DNA of 6,041 nucleotides from an uncultured Treponema sp. (GTDB taxonomy: Bacteria > Spirochaetota > Spirochaetia > Treponematales > Treponemataceae). The notes under the pieces were generated by a model. That model saw nothing but the letters and a program-made list of their open reading frames with translations. It was not told the DNA's origin and made no database searches. The stretch's first letter is position 1, and the number at the start of each line of letters is the position of its first letter. The stretch lies in NCBI GenBank assembly GCA_905236465.1, contig CAJOQA010000099.1:1-6041 (forward strand), read 5' to 3'. Made by a program: the position numbers and the translations under genes. Below are positions 1-5,527 of this stretch, piece after piece.

Positions 1-680
1 GTTGGGGCAACCTGACGGCAACAGGGCTGGTTCTTTAAGGCAGGAATTTCTGAGCAGTAGTATACTACATTATAGCCCTGGCTCTTTGCCAAAGAAGCAT
101 AAGGAGAATAAACGGAAGCCGCATCAATAGTGTTGTTCTGCAAAGCATTGTAGGCATCTTTTTGACTGTCAAAGTAAACGATGTTTACCTGATTTTCTCC
201 TTCCCCAACTTCTATCCCCTCATTTTTAAGGATAAGAAGAAGCTCTGCATCCTGAACGCTGTTCTTTACAGAAGCAACATTGCGTCCCTTAAGAATCTGC
301 ACACCAAGGTTGTCTTTTCCGTCAGTGTACTTGCTCTTGATAACATAACCATGACCATTAGTCATAGCCCCACCAAAAATGGTAAGCTCGTGCTTATTGC
401 TCTGGAAAGTAATTGAAGGAACAGAACCAATAAAAGCCGCATCCAATTTTCCTGATTCAAGACCACTGGCAAGTTCACCAGCACTTGAGAACTGTGTTAA
501 AGTTGCATCTAGATTTTCCTCTGCAAAGAAACCTTCCTCTTGAGCAACAAAAGCCAAAAGGTGAGCCGTAGAGTTTAAATGGCCTACCGCAAACTTTGTC
601 TTAGCACCGCCGTCCTTTTTTGAACAGGCAGACAAAAGTAATACTGTCAATGCACAAGTAACAAATAAAACTTTTTTCAT
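1..680 (-). CDS. ABC importer substrate-binding lipoprotein, NMT1/SsuA/TauA-like (3' end outside window)
   Basis: This gene reads leftwards and leaves the window after 226 codons; family members are usually about 320-340 residues, so roughly a third is missing. The N-terminus is a lipoprotein signal peptide: MKK, a hydrophobic stretch, then the lipobox LSAC with the lipidated cysteine at residue 19. The mature protein should be anchored to a membrane and deliver a small ligand to an ABC permease. The following region (GHLNSTAH, then EEGFFAEENLDATL, then ESGKLDAAFIGSVPSI) is the typical start of the NMT1/SsuA type II binding-protein fold seen with nitrate, sulfonate, taurine and pyrimidine-precursor importers. 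It does not resemble the MetQ/NlpA opening. A vicinal Cys-Cys pair lies at residues 220-221. The gene starts 27 bases after the ATPase stop codon and shares its operon. The ligand cannot be read from the sequence. Family confidence is good; any specific substrate would be a guess. Confidence 0.88.
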   Translation of the reverse strand, partial: MKKVLFVTCALTVLLLSACSKKDGGAKTKFAVGHLNSTAHLLAFVAQEEGFFAEENLDATLTQFSSAGELASGLESGKLDAAFIGSVPSITFQSNKHELTIFGGAMTNGHGYVIKSKYTDGKDNLGVQILKGRNVASVKNSVQDAELLLILKNEGIEVGEGENQVNIVYFDSQKDAYNALQNNTIDAASVYSPYASLAKSQGYNVVYYCSEIPALKNQPCCRQVAP

Positions 681-686
681 AAAAAA

Positions 687-691
687 CCTCC
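687..691 (-). promoter_or_regulatory. Ribosome binding site of the binding-protein gene
   Basis: GGAGG on the minus strand lies 6 bases before the ATG at 680-678. It decides the start: an in-frame ATG at 698-696 lies upstream of this site, has no Shine-Dalgarno of its own, and would put aromatic and basic residues ahead of a normal lipoprotein signal. Confidence 0.85.
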
Positions 692-707
692 AAAACATTT
701 TTTATTT

Positions 708-1748
708 TTATTTTCCAACTGCAAGTATTTCCACACCTACATTCTTTTCCCTAAGCCAATCAAGTGCAGAATCAACCGCTTTTTCATTTCCGCTGAAAAT
801 CGCAACTGTTCCGCCTATTGGGGCATTCTGCACAATTTCTATGTCAGCAAAAATTATATTTGGAATAACCGCAAACTCAGCTGTAAGAGTTGCAATCAAC
901 GGTTCAGAAATATTTTTTTCAAGATAAGTAAGACGTACAATCTTCTGCCCTGCAGTGAGCCTTGTAATCGGCGAATCTGATGCAATCAATTCCTCCACTT
1001 TAGAAAGGGAAGACGTTGACTTTATAAATTTCTTTGTAAGTTCTGACTTGGGATTTGCAAAGATCTGGTAGACTTCACCCTGCTCTACTACACGCCCATT
1101 ATCTAGAACAGCGACATGGTGGCAGATTTCTTTTATTACATTCATCTGGTGAGCTACAATAACTAAAGTCAATGAAAATTCCTTGTGGATTTTTTTGAGG
1201 AGCAAAAGGATAGCTTTTGTAGTTGCAGGGTCAAGGTTTCCAGTCGCTTCATCAAGAAGAAGAATTTTTGGCTCTGCTGCAATTGCACGAGCTATAGCGA
1301 CCCGCTGCTTCTGCCCATCTGAAAGCTCAAGAGGGTAAGCTTTTCCTTTACCAGCAAGCTCTACTACATCCAAAAGTTTTTCAACTCTTGCTTGCACTTC
1401 AGGCTTTTTAAGTCCTGCTTGTTTAAGGGGGAAAGCTATATTATCAAAAACCGTACGGTTTTCAAAAAGATTTACATTCTGAATAACAGACCCGATTTTA
1501 GAAAGCTCAACAATCTTTTCTTTTTTAGAAAGTGCATTTACATTTTTTCCATCAATAAAAAGGCTTCCTGAATCCGCTGTCTCCAAAGAATTTATTATCT
1601 TGAGTAAGGTAGATTTTCCGCTTCCGGAGTAGCCGATAATACCGAAGATATCACCTTCTTCAATACTTATGTTTACATCCTTAAGCTCAAAAACAATCTC
1701 ACCTTTTTCTGATTCAAATCTTTTATTTATATGCTCAAGTTTAATCAT
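708..1748 (-). CDS. ABC transporter ATPase, MetN type with C-terminal NIL domain
   Basis: This 346-residue cytoplasmic ATPase powers an importer. Motifs in order are Walker A GYSGSGKST (residues 39-47), Q-loop glutamine 90 in a MetN-like context (NLFENRTVFDNIAFPL), signature LSDGQKQR (142-149), Walker B ILLLDE (162-167), D-loop NLDP, and the switch histidine 200 in VAHQM. From about residue 268 to the end there is a NIL-type domain (KIVRLTY, PNII, GGTVAIF, VGVEIL), which in E. coli MetN is the regulatory domain that binds methionine. The total length matches MetN. Odd points are the signature glycine replaced by aspartate (LSDGQ rather than LSGGQ) and a partner binding protein of NMT1/SsuA type. 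Automatic annotation would probably say methionine transporter; the partner makes that uncertain, so no symbol is given. The start is the ATG with GGAGG 5 bases upstream; a TTG 39 bases earlier lacks a ribosome site. Confidence 0.92.
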   Translation of the reverse strand: MIKLEHINKRFESEKGEIVFELKDVNISIEEGDIFGIIGYSGSGKSTLLKIINSLETADSGSLFIDGKNVNALSKKEKIVELSKIGSVIQNVNLFENRTVFDNIAFPLKQAGLKKPEVQARVEKLLDVVELAGKGKAYPLELSDGQKQRVAIARAIAAEPKILLLDEATGNLDPATTKAILLLLKKIHKEFSLTLVIVAHQMNVIKEICHHVAVLDNGRVVEQGEVYQIFANPKSELTKKFIKSTSSLSKVEELIASDSPITRLTAGQKIVRLTYLEKNISEPLIATLTAEFAVIPNIIFADIEIVQNAPIGGTVAIFSGNEKAVDSALDWLREKNVGVEILAVGK

Positions 1749-1753
1749 ACTAG

Positions 1754-1758
1754 CCTCC
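1754..1758 (-). promoter_or_regulatory. Ribosome binding site of the ATPase gene
   Basis: GGAGG on the minus strand, 5 bases before the ATG at 1748-1746. It fixes the start at MIKLEH. Part of it falls inside the ACGGCGGA segment (1756-1763), which has an exact complement at 1873-1880 in the same leader. Confidence 0.85.
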
Positions 1759-1880
1759 GCCGTTTTTTGTAGACTAGCAAAAATCAAAGATTTTGGATAA
1801 TATAAGTTTTATATTGTTAGCTATAGATTTTTTATATACTTAGCATAGTGTTAGAGGCAGCCACACTTGCTGACGGCGGA
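1756..1880 (-). repeat. Complementary 8-base segments in the ATPase leader (TCCGCCGT / ACGGCGGA)
   Basis: TCCGCCGT at 1756-1763 and ACGGCGGA at 1873-1880 are exact reverse complements, both GC-rich islands in an AT-rich stretch. In a minus-strand transcript starting upstream of 1880, the second copy would overlap the ATPase Shine-Dalgarno, so pairing could occlude it. A single 8-base match in about 290 bases is not statistically striking on its own. Confidence 0.35.
1817..1848 (+). repeat. Near-direct repeat TTAGCTATAG / TTAGCATAG
   Basis: TTAGCTATAG at 1817-1826 and TTAGCATAG at 1840-1848 differ by one deleted base, and their starts are 23 bases apart, about two helical turns. A third, inverted copy lies at 1918-1926. 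This spacing would suit a protein such as an AraC-type dimer reading direct half-sites, but the motif is short and AT-rich. Confidence 0.3.
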
Positions 1881-1926
1881 ATGATATCGATTTTTCATTA
1901 AGTGCTTTTCAACTGTCCTATAGCTA
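1818..1926. repeat. Inverted repeat TAGCTATAG / CTATAGCTA
   Basis: TAGCTATAG at 1818-1826 and CTATAGCTA at 1918-1926 are perfect 9-base reverse complements, 91 bases apart. They could be paired operator sites or, in the minus-strand leader, two arms of an RNA helix. Matches stop at both ends. Confidence 0.35.
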
Positions 1927-1986
1927 CGAAAAAACTTTAAACCACTTCCTATTTTTACAATCTGAATTCTTTCTCTTCGGATATTA

Positions 1987-2015
1987 TTATCTACAGATGC
2001 TTTGCTTAATATACT
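1987..2015 (+). promoter_or_regulatory. Candidate promoter of the dehydrogenase operon
   Basis: The -10 is TATACT (2010-2015), 17 bases after a poor -35, TTATCT (1987-1992). This predicts a transcript start near 2022 and a very short leader directly before the ribosome site GGGAG (2025-2029). The weak -35 would be in keeping with activator dependence, but the call rests mainly on the -10. Confidence 0.35.
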
Positions 2016-2035
2016 ATTTTTAAAGGGAGTGCCGT

Positions 2036-2359
2036 ATGGAATCAGAAAGAATTATTGAGCATCCAATCCTGGGTGTTCCACAAAAAGGAGTCCTGGTAAC
2101 TTTTACATTAGATGGAAAAGAAATGCAGGGCTATGAAGGTGAACCCATTGCAGCAGCCTTAAAAGCTGCAGGCATACTAAAACACAGAGAGACGTCAAAG
2201 TTGCACAAAAGCAGGGGAATATTCTGCTCAATAGGCAGATGCACGGACTGCGTTATGGTAGTAGATTCTGTTCCAAATACACGAACTTGCATAACCCCCT
2301 TGAAAGAAGGAATGAAGGTGCAGACCCAGTACGGATGCAGTGCTGAAAAAAGCTGGTAA
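2036..2359 (+). CDS. Small [2Fe-2S] ferredoxin-like subunit (HcnA-like, Fer2_4 family)
   Basis: This 107-residue soluble iron-sulfur protein matches the usual size of the small subunit in HcnA / heteromeric proline or hydroxyproline dehydrogenase complexes. Ligand cysteines are C64, C69, C72 and C85 (C-x4-C-x2-C-x12-C) in the family context GIFCSIGRCTDC ... PNTRTCITPL, followed by the GMKVQTQ segment. An N-terminal ubiquitin-like beta-grasp start (VTFTLDGKEMQGYEGEPIAAAL) precedes it. The expected role is to relay electrons between the two flavin subunits. It is the first gene of the four-gene operon, starts 6 bases after GGGAG, and its stop is 15 bases before the next start, with GAGGAGG between them. 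No signal peptide is seen. Known for the family: the cysteine pattern binds [2Fe-2S]. Inferred: membership of this particular complex. Confidence 0.9.
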   Translation: MESERIIEHPILGVPQKGVLVTFTLDGKEMQGYEGEPIAAALKAAGILKHRETSKLHKSRGIFCSIGRCTDCVMVVDSVPNTRTCITPLKEGMKVQTQYGCSAEKSW

Positions 2360-2374
2360 AGAGGAGGTATAAAA

Positions 2375-3961
2375 ATGGACCGATACAACCTTATAGTAGT
2401 AGGGGCAGGACCTGCAGGTTTAAGTGCAGCTATAGAAGCCTCAAAGAAGGGAATGTCAGTAATAGTTTTTGACGAAAACAGCAGGCCTGGCGGGCAGCTC
2501 TTCAAACAAATCCATAAGTTTTTTGGTTCAAAAGAGCATAAGGCCAAAGTTCGCGGTTTCAATATAGGCTCAGAACTTTTAAAAGAAGCAGACAGCAACG
2601 GTGTCAAAGTTGAACTAGATGCTACGGTAACAGGTATCTTTCAAAATAAAGAGGTTACTGTAAAAGTAAAAGGAGAAATCCGTCACTACAAGGCTGACTC
2701 TGTAATAATTGCAACAGGGGCAAGTGAAAACATGGTTCCCTTTGAAGGCTGGACACTGCCAGGTGTAATCGGGGCAGGAGCTGCCCAAACACTTATGAAT
2801 CTGCATGGAGTAAAACCTGGTAAGAAAATTTTAGTGCTTGGCTCAGGAAATGTCGGCCTTGTTGTAGGTTTCCAACTTTTGCAAGCCGGCTGCAAACTTA
2901 TAGCGCTAGTAGATGCAGCCCCAAGGATCGGGGGCTATGGCGTACATGCCGCAAAACTTGCCAGAACAGGAGTCCCCTTCTATCTTGGTTATACGATAAA
3001 AAAAGTTGAGGGAGATGAAAATGTTCAAGGGGTAATAATTGGAAAGGTTGATGATAAATTCAATATAATACCAGGTAGCGAAATTCACTTTGATGCTGAT
3101 ACTGTTTGCGTTGCGGTAGGACTTTCACCTATGAGCCAGCTGCTCAAAATGGCATCTTGTAAGATGGAAGACAATCCTAAAAAAGGAGGTCAAGTTCCAC
3201 TTGTTGACGAATACGGGGAAACATCAGTTCCATGTATTTTTGCAGCAGGCGATGTAAGCGGTATTGAAGAGGCAAGTTCTGCTATGATAAAGGGGCGCAT
3301 GGCAGGTCTAAGGGCAGCATATAAACTAGGCTTTACAGATGAAGAAGCAATGTCCTGCACAGAAAAAAAGTATGAAGCAGATTTAGCAAGCCTAAGGCAG
3401 GGCATGTTTGCTCCAGACAAGCGGGGAAAGAAAATTGAACTTACAGACGAAGGTATTCCTATCTCTAAAAATCTCTTGGAAAAAGGTTTTATTGCAGATG
3501 AAGAAATCAGGTGCTTTCCAGGCTTTACAAAGCAAAGGTGTATACACCCTGTAATTGAATGTACACAAAACATTCCTTGTAACCCCTGTCAGGATGCATG
3601 TAAAAAGGGGTGCATAAAAGTTGGTGACTGCATCACTGCCCTTCCCTGTGTAAGCGAAGGCGCAAAATGTTCTGCCTGCGGAATGTGTGTTGCAAATTGC
3701 TCAGGCCAAGCGATTTTCCTTGTAAATGAAGATTTTGAACCTGACTATTGCAGCATAACTTTTCCCTATGAATTCCTGCCACTTCCGCAAAAGGGAGAAA
3801 TTGGAACAGCTCTAAGCAGAAGCGGACAAAGCCTTTGCCCTGCTGAAATTTTGGAAGTAAAAACTTCAGCAGCATACGACAAGACATGTCTTGTAACTAT
3901 GAAAGTTCCATCCGCCTTTGTTGACAAGGCAAGATTTTGGAAAAAGGAAGGGGGACTTTAA
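2375..3961 (+). CDS. FAD/NAD(P)-binding dehydrogenase subunit with ferredoxin-like region (HcnB / PDH alpha-like)
   Basis: This 528-residue flavoprotein has the two-dinucleotide-binding fold. FAD is bound by GAGPAG (10-15), with the GGQ motif at 39-41, ATGASE at 113-118, and the closing AAGD (290-293) followed by SSAMIKGRMAG. The second Rossmann motif GSGNVG (156-161) ends with D180 on its second strand, more like NAD than NADP use. From about 380 to 450 there is a cysteine-rich ferredoxin-like region: C402-x2-C405-x3-C409 with C396 and C413 near by, then C432-x2-C435-x2-C438-x3-C442, a classic [4Fe-4S] set. The prolines that normally follow the last cysteine of each set are K410 and S443 here. 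HcnB proper instead carries a BFD-type domain at its C-terminus; that domain is the next gene in this window. The protein likely passes electrons from the DAO subunit to NAD(P)+ or another carrier. GAGGAGG lies 7 bases before the ATG. Confidence 0.9.
   Translation: MDRYNLIVVGAGPAGLSAAIEASKKGMSVIVFDENSRPGGQLFKQIHKFFGSKEHKAKVRGFNIGSELLKEADSNGVKVELDATVTGIFQNKEVTVKVKGEIRHYKADSVIIATGASENMVPFEGWTLPGVIGAGAAQTLMNLHGVKPGKKILVLGSGNVGLVVGFQLLQAGCKLIALVDAAPRIGGYGVHAAKLARTGVPFYLGYTIKKVEGDENVQGVIIGKVDDKFNIIPGSEIHFDADTVCVAVGLSPMSQLLKMASCKMEDNPKKGGQVPLVDEYGETSVPCIFAAGDVSGIEEASSAMIKGRMAGLRAAYKLGFTDEEAMSCTEKKYEADLASLRQGMFAPDKRGKKIELTDEGIPISKNLLEKGFIADEEIRCFPGFTKQRCIHPVIECTQNIPCNPCQDACKKGCIKVGDCITALPCVSEGAKCSACGMCVANCSGQAIFLVNEDFEPDYCSITFPYEFLPLPQKGEIGTALSRSGQSLCPAEILEVKTSAAYDKTCLVTMKVPSAFVDKARFWKKEGGL
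3950..3955 (+). promoter_or_regulatory. Ribosome binding site of the BFD-like gene
   Basis: GGGGGA lies 7 bases before the ATG at 3963, inside the end of the preceding gene. It decides the start: an upstream in-frame TTG at 3918 would extend the protein by 15 residues into the previous coding region, without its own ribosome site. Confidence 0.7.
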
Positions 3962-3962
3962 T

Positions 3963-4277
3963 ATGATGAATGACAGGTCAAGGGATATAGGTCCCTTCAT
4001 TCAAAAAGATGATGACAACATGATAATCTGCAGGTGTGAAGAAATTACAAAGGGGCAAATCCGGAAGGCAGTACATGAAGGGATGCAAACTATGCAAGAA
4101 ATAAGGCGTTACCTTAGATGTGGCATGGGGCTCTGTCAGGGGCAGACATGTGCTAGGCTTGTAAAAGGAATAGTTGCTGCTGAGCAAAAGGTAGCTCCTT
4201 CATCAATTACACCAGCAACTAGTAGAGGACCTATCCGCCCAACAGAAATGGGCATTCTTGTAAAGGAGGTATTCTGA
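3963..4277 (+). CDS. Free-standing BFD-like [2Fe-2S]-binding subunit
   Basis: This 104-residue protein has a single BFD-like domain. IICRCEEIT gives C23 and C25, and RCGMGLCQGQTC gives C58 and C63, so the likely ligand set is C-x-C-x32-C-x4-C, with an extra C53. In HcnB, octopine oxidase and related alpha subunits this domain is fused to the C-terminus of the FAD/NAD(P) protein. The end of this protein, RGPIRPTEMGILV, also matches the conserved RPP-RP--LG-L tail of those fused proteins, so it looks like a detached C-terminal domain. It follows the flavoprotein gene with a 1-base gap and ends 1 base before the DAO gene, which points to translational coupling and fixed stoichiometry. The first of two adjacent ATGs (3963 and 3966) was chosen because of its spacing from GGGGGA; the second is equally possible. 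Confidence 0.88.
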   Translation: MMNDRSRDIGPFIQKDDDNMIICRCEEITKGQIRKAVHEGMQTMQEIRRYLRCGMGLCQGQTCARLVKGIVAAEQKVAPSSITPATSRGPIRPTEMGILVKEVF

Positions 4278-4278
4278 T

Positions 4279-5412
4279 ATGCAAACAAAGGCTGATGTAA
4301 TTGTAATAGGAGCCGGAATTGTTGGGAACGCAACAGCATACTATCTTACAAAAAAAGGAAAAAGCGTAACTGTACTAGAAGCTTCAGACTACATAGGCAA
4401 CGGTGGCTCTTCTAGAAATGGGGGTGGAGTCAGGCAGTCAGGCAGAAACCCGAAGGAACTTCCTTTAATGGTATGGGGAGTAAAAAACATCTGGCCAACA
4501 TTAAGTCAGGAACTTGGAGTTGACACGGAATACTGTCAGGGTGGAAACTTACGGCTTGGGAAAAATCCGGAGCACATTAAAATCTTGCAAAAACTTGCGG
4601 ACGTAGCTGTTGCTTGCGGAGTTGATGTAAAGATGATTAGCCCAAAAGAGATTCGAGAACTGAACCCTTACCTAAGCAATGAAGTGACAGGCGCTTCTTG
4701 GTGTCCAACCGATGGTCATGCTAATCCTTTAACAACAACTTTAGCTTATTATAAGAAGGCCCGTGAACTTGGCGCTGATTTTATAACAGGAGCCCCTGTA
4801 ACAAAAATACTCACTAAGGCTGGAAGGGTCACTGGTGTTCAAACAGCAGAACAAGTTTTTGAAGCAGAAAATATTGTTGTTGCAGCAGGCTATGAAAGCA
4901 ATGCCATTCTTGAATCAGTGGGAATAACAATTCCTATGAAAAAACATTCGTTAACGTGTCTTGTAACAGAAGCTGAGCCCAAAATGTTTAATCAGATGTT
5001 AGGAACAGCAATGGCAGATTTTTACGGTCATCAAACAAGCCACGGTTCGTTTGTTATGGGAGGAACTGACGGTTTTGACGAGTATCCGTACAAGATCGAC
5101 GATTCTTATCCACCAGTAGGCCCCAGTATGGTCAGCGCAACCTGCAGGGGAATATTAAGCTACTTTCCCATCCTAAAAAACGCAAAAGTCGTAAGGGCTT
5201 GGGGAGGCTACGGAGACTTTTCTGCAGACGGAGTTGCAACAGTAAGCAAATGCGATGAAGTTCCAGGCCTCTACATTGAATGTGGCTTTACCGGTCACGG
5301 ATTTGGCATAGGGCCAGCAGCTGCATACAATATAGCTGAACTGATTACAGAAGGAACCTGCCCCGCAGACATAAGTCCGCTCCGCTACGACAGGTTTAGA
5401 CCTTCAAGATAA
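4279..5412 (+). CDS. DAO-family FAD-dependent amine/amino-acid dehydrogenase subunit (HcnC / sarcosine oxidase beta-like)
   Basis: This 377-residue protein is full length for the family. FAD is bound by IGAGIVG (10-16) with E34 at the end of the second strand, followed by the loop SSRNGGGVRQSGRN (44-57), typical of sarcosine oxidase beta, HcnC and proline/hydroxyproline dehydrogenase beta subunits. The substrate domain includes PTDGHANP, and the C-terminal FAD motif is GFTGHGFGIGP (336-346). It should oxidise a C-N bond of an amino acid or secondary amine and pass electrons to the Fe-S partners encoded just upstream. The sequence does not tell whether the substrate is proline, hydroxyproline, sarcosine, an opine or something else. 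AGGAGGT (4264-4270) lies inside the preceding gene, 8 bases before the ATG, so the two genes are probably translationally coupled. No signal peptide or membrane segment is seen. It is the last gene before the terminator at 5471-5515. Confidence 0.92.
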   Translation: MQTKADVIVIGAGIVGNATAYYLTKKGKSVTVLEASDYIGNGGSSRNGGGVRQSGRNPKELPLMVWGVKNIWPTLSQELGVDTEYCQGGNLRLGKNPEHIKILQKLADVAVACGVDVKMISPKEIRELNPYLSNEVTGASWCPTDGHANPLTTTLAYYKKARELGADFITGAPVTKILTKAGRVTGVQTAEQVFEAENIVVAAGYESNAILESVGITIPMKKHSLTCLVTEAEPKMFNQMLGTAMADFYGHQTSHGSFVMGGTDGFDEYPYKIDDSYPPVGPSMVSATCRGILSYFPILKNAKVVRAWGGYGDFSADGVATVSKCDEVPGLYIECGFTGHGFGIGPAAAYNIAELITEGTCPADISPLRYDRFRPSR

Positions 5413-5428
5413 GAGTCTTTCAATGCTA

Positions 5429-5457
5429 TTGACAATCCGCTAGAAATGCTATATCAT
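5429..5457 (+). promoter_or_regulatory. Consensus-like sigma-70 promoter just upstream of a terminator
   Basis: A perfect -35 TTGACA (5429-5434), a 17-base spacer and the -10 TATCAT (5452-5457, five of six consensus bases). The predicted start is near 5464, only about 7 bases before the terminator stem at 5471. It lies 16 bases after the DAO stop codon. Its product would be either a very short RNA or a leader for the regulator gene controlled by read-through. Confidence 0.6.
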
Positions 5458-5470
5458 AATAGTAATGCAG

Positions 5471-5515
5471 AGACGCAGGTAAAGGAATTATAGGCTTTAC
5501 TTGCGTCTTTTTTTT
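5471..5515 (+). terminator. Intrinsic terminator after the dehydrogenase operon
   Basis: AGACGCAGGTAAAG (5471-5484) pairs with CTTTACTTGCGTCT (5495-5508) over 14 bases with a single G-U wobble. The loop is 10 bases and the stem runs directly into an uninterrupted run of eight T (5508-5515). No matching A-run precedes the stem, so it acts on the plus strand only. It ends the operon about 60 bases after its last stop codon and also lies between the 5429 promoter and the regulator gene. Confidence 0.92.
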
Positions 5516-5527
5516 ACGGTATGATAT

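Larger units (their letters stand above)
1749..2035. promoter_or_regulatory. Divergent control region between importer and dehydrogenase operons
   Basis: This is 287 bases of AT-rich sequence with no convincing gene on either strand. It must hold promoters for both divergent operons. On the minus strand I could not pick a convincing -35/-10 pair: TTGAAA (1907-1912 region) and TATCAT (near 1882) are 20 bases apart, which is too far. On the plus strand the best -10 is TATACT at 2010-2015. Short repeats (1817-1848, 1818-1926, 1756-1880) are described separately. I saw no recognisable riboswitch class and no terminator-like hairpin with a U-run. Confidence 0.7.

Noticed and set aside
162..416. 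Open plus-strand frame of 84 codons
   Set aside because: It runs antisense to the binding-protein gene, which has a complete lipobox and family motifs; no domain is seen in the plus-strand product.
678..698. In-frame ATG at 698 for the binding lipoprotein
   Set aside because: It has no ribosome site and would place MFWRFF ahead of a complete lipoprotein signal peptide; the real ribosome site lies between the two ATGs.
1746..1787. Longer ATPase start at the TTG near 1787 (13 extra residues)
   Set aside because: No Shine-Dalgarno is present before it, whereas the ATG at 1748 has GGAGG at ideal spacing and begins the protein in the usual way for MetN-type ATPases.
1749..2035. Known riboswitch (TPP, SAM, cobalamin) in the divergent region
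   Set aside because: I looked because the importer could carry a thiamine precursor or methionine, but found none of the conserved core sequences of these classes on either strand.
2131..2607. Open minus-strand frame of 158 codons
   Set aside because: It overlaps two well-supported plus-strand genes, has no ribosome site and has no recognisable domain; it is an antisense shadow.
2036..5412. Hydrogen cyanide synthase (hcnABC)
   Set aside because: The subunits are the same superfamily, but the BFD domain is split off and a ferredoxin-like region is added, and the superfamily covers many amine dehydrogenases. Nothing in the sequence points to glycine-to-cyanide chemistry.
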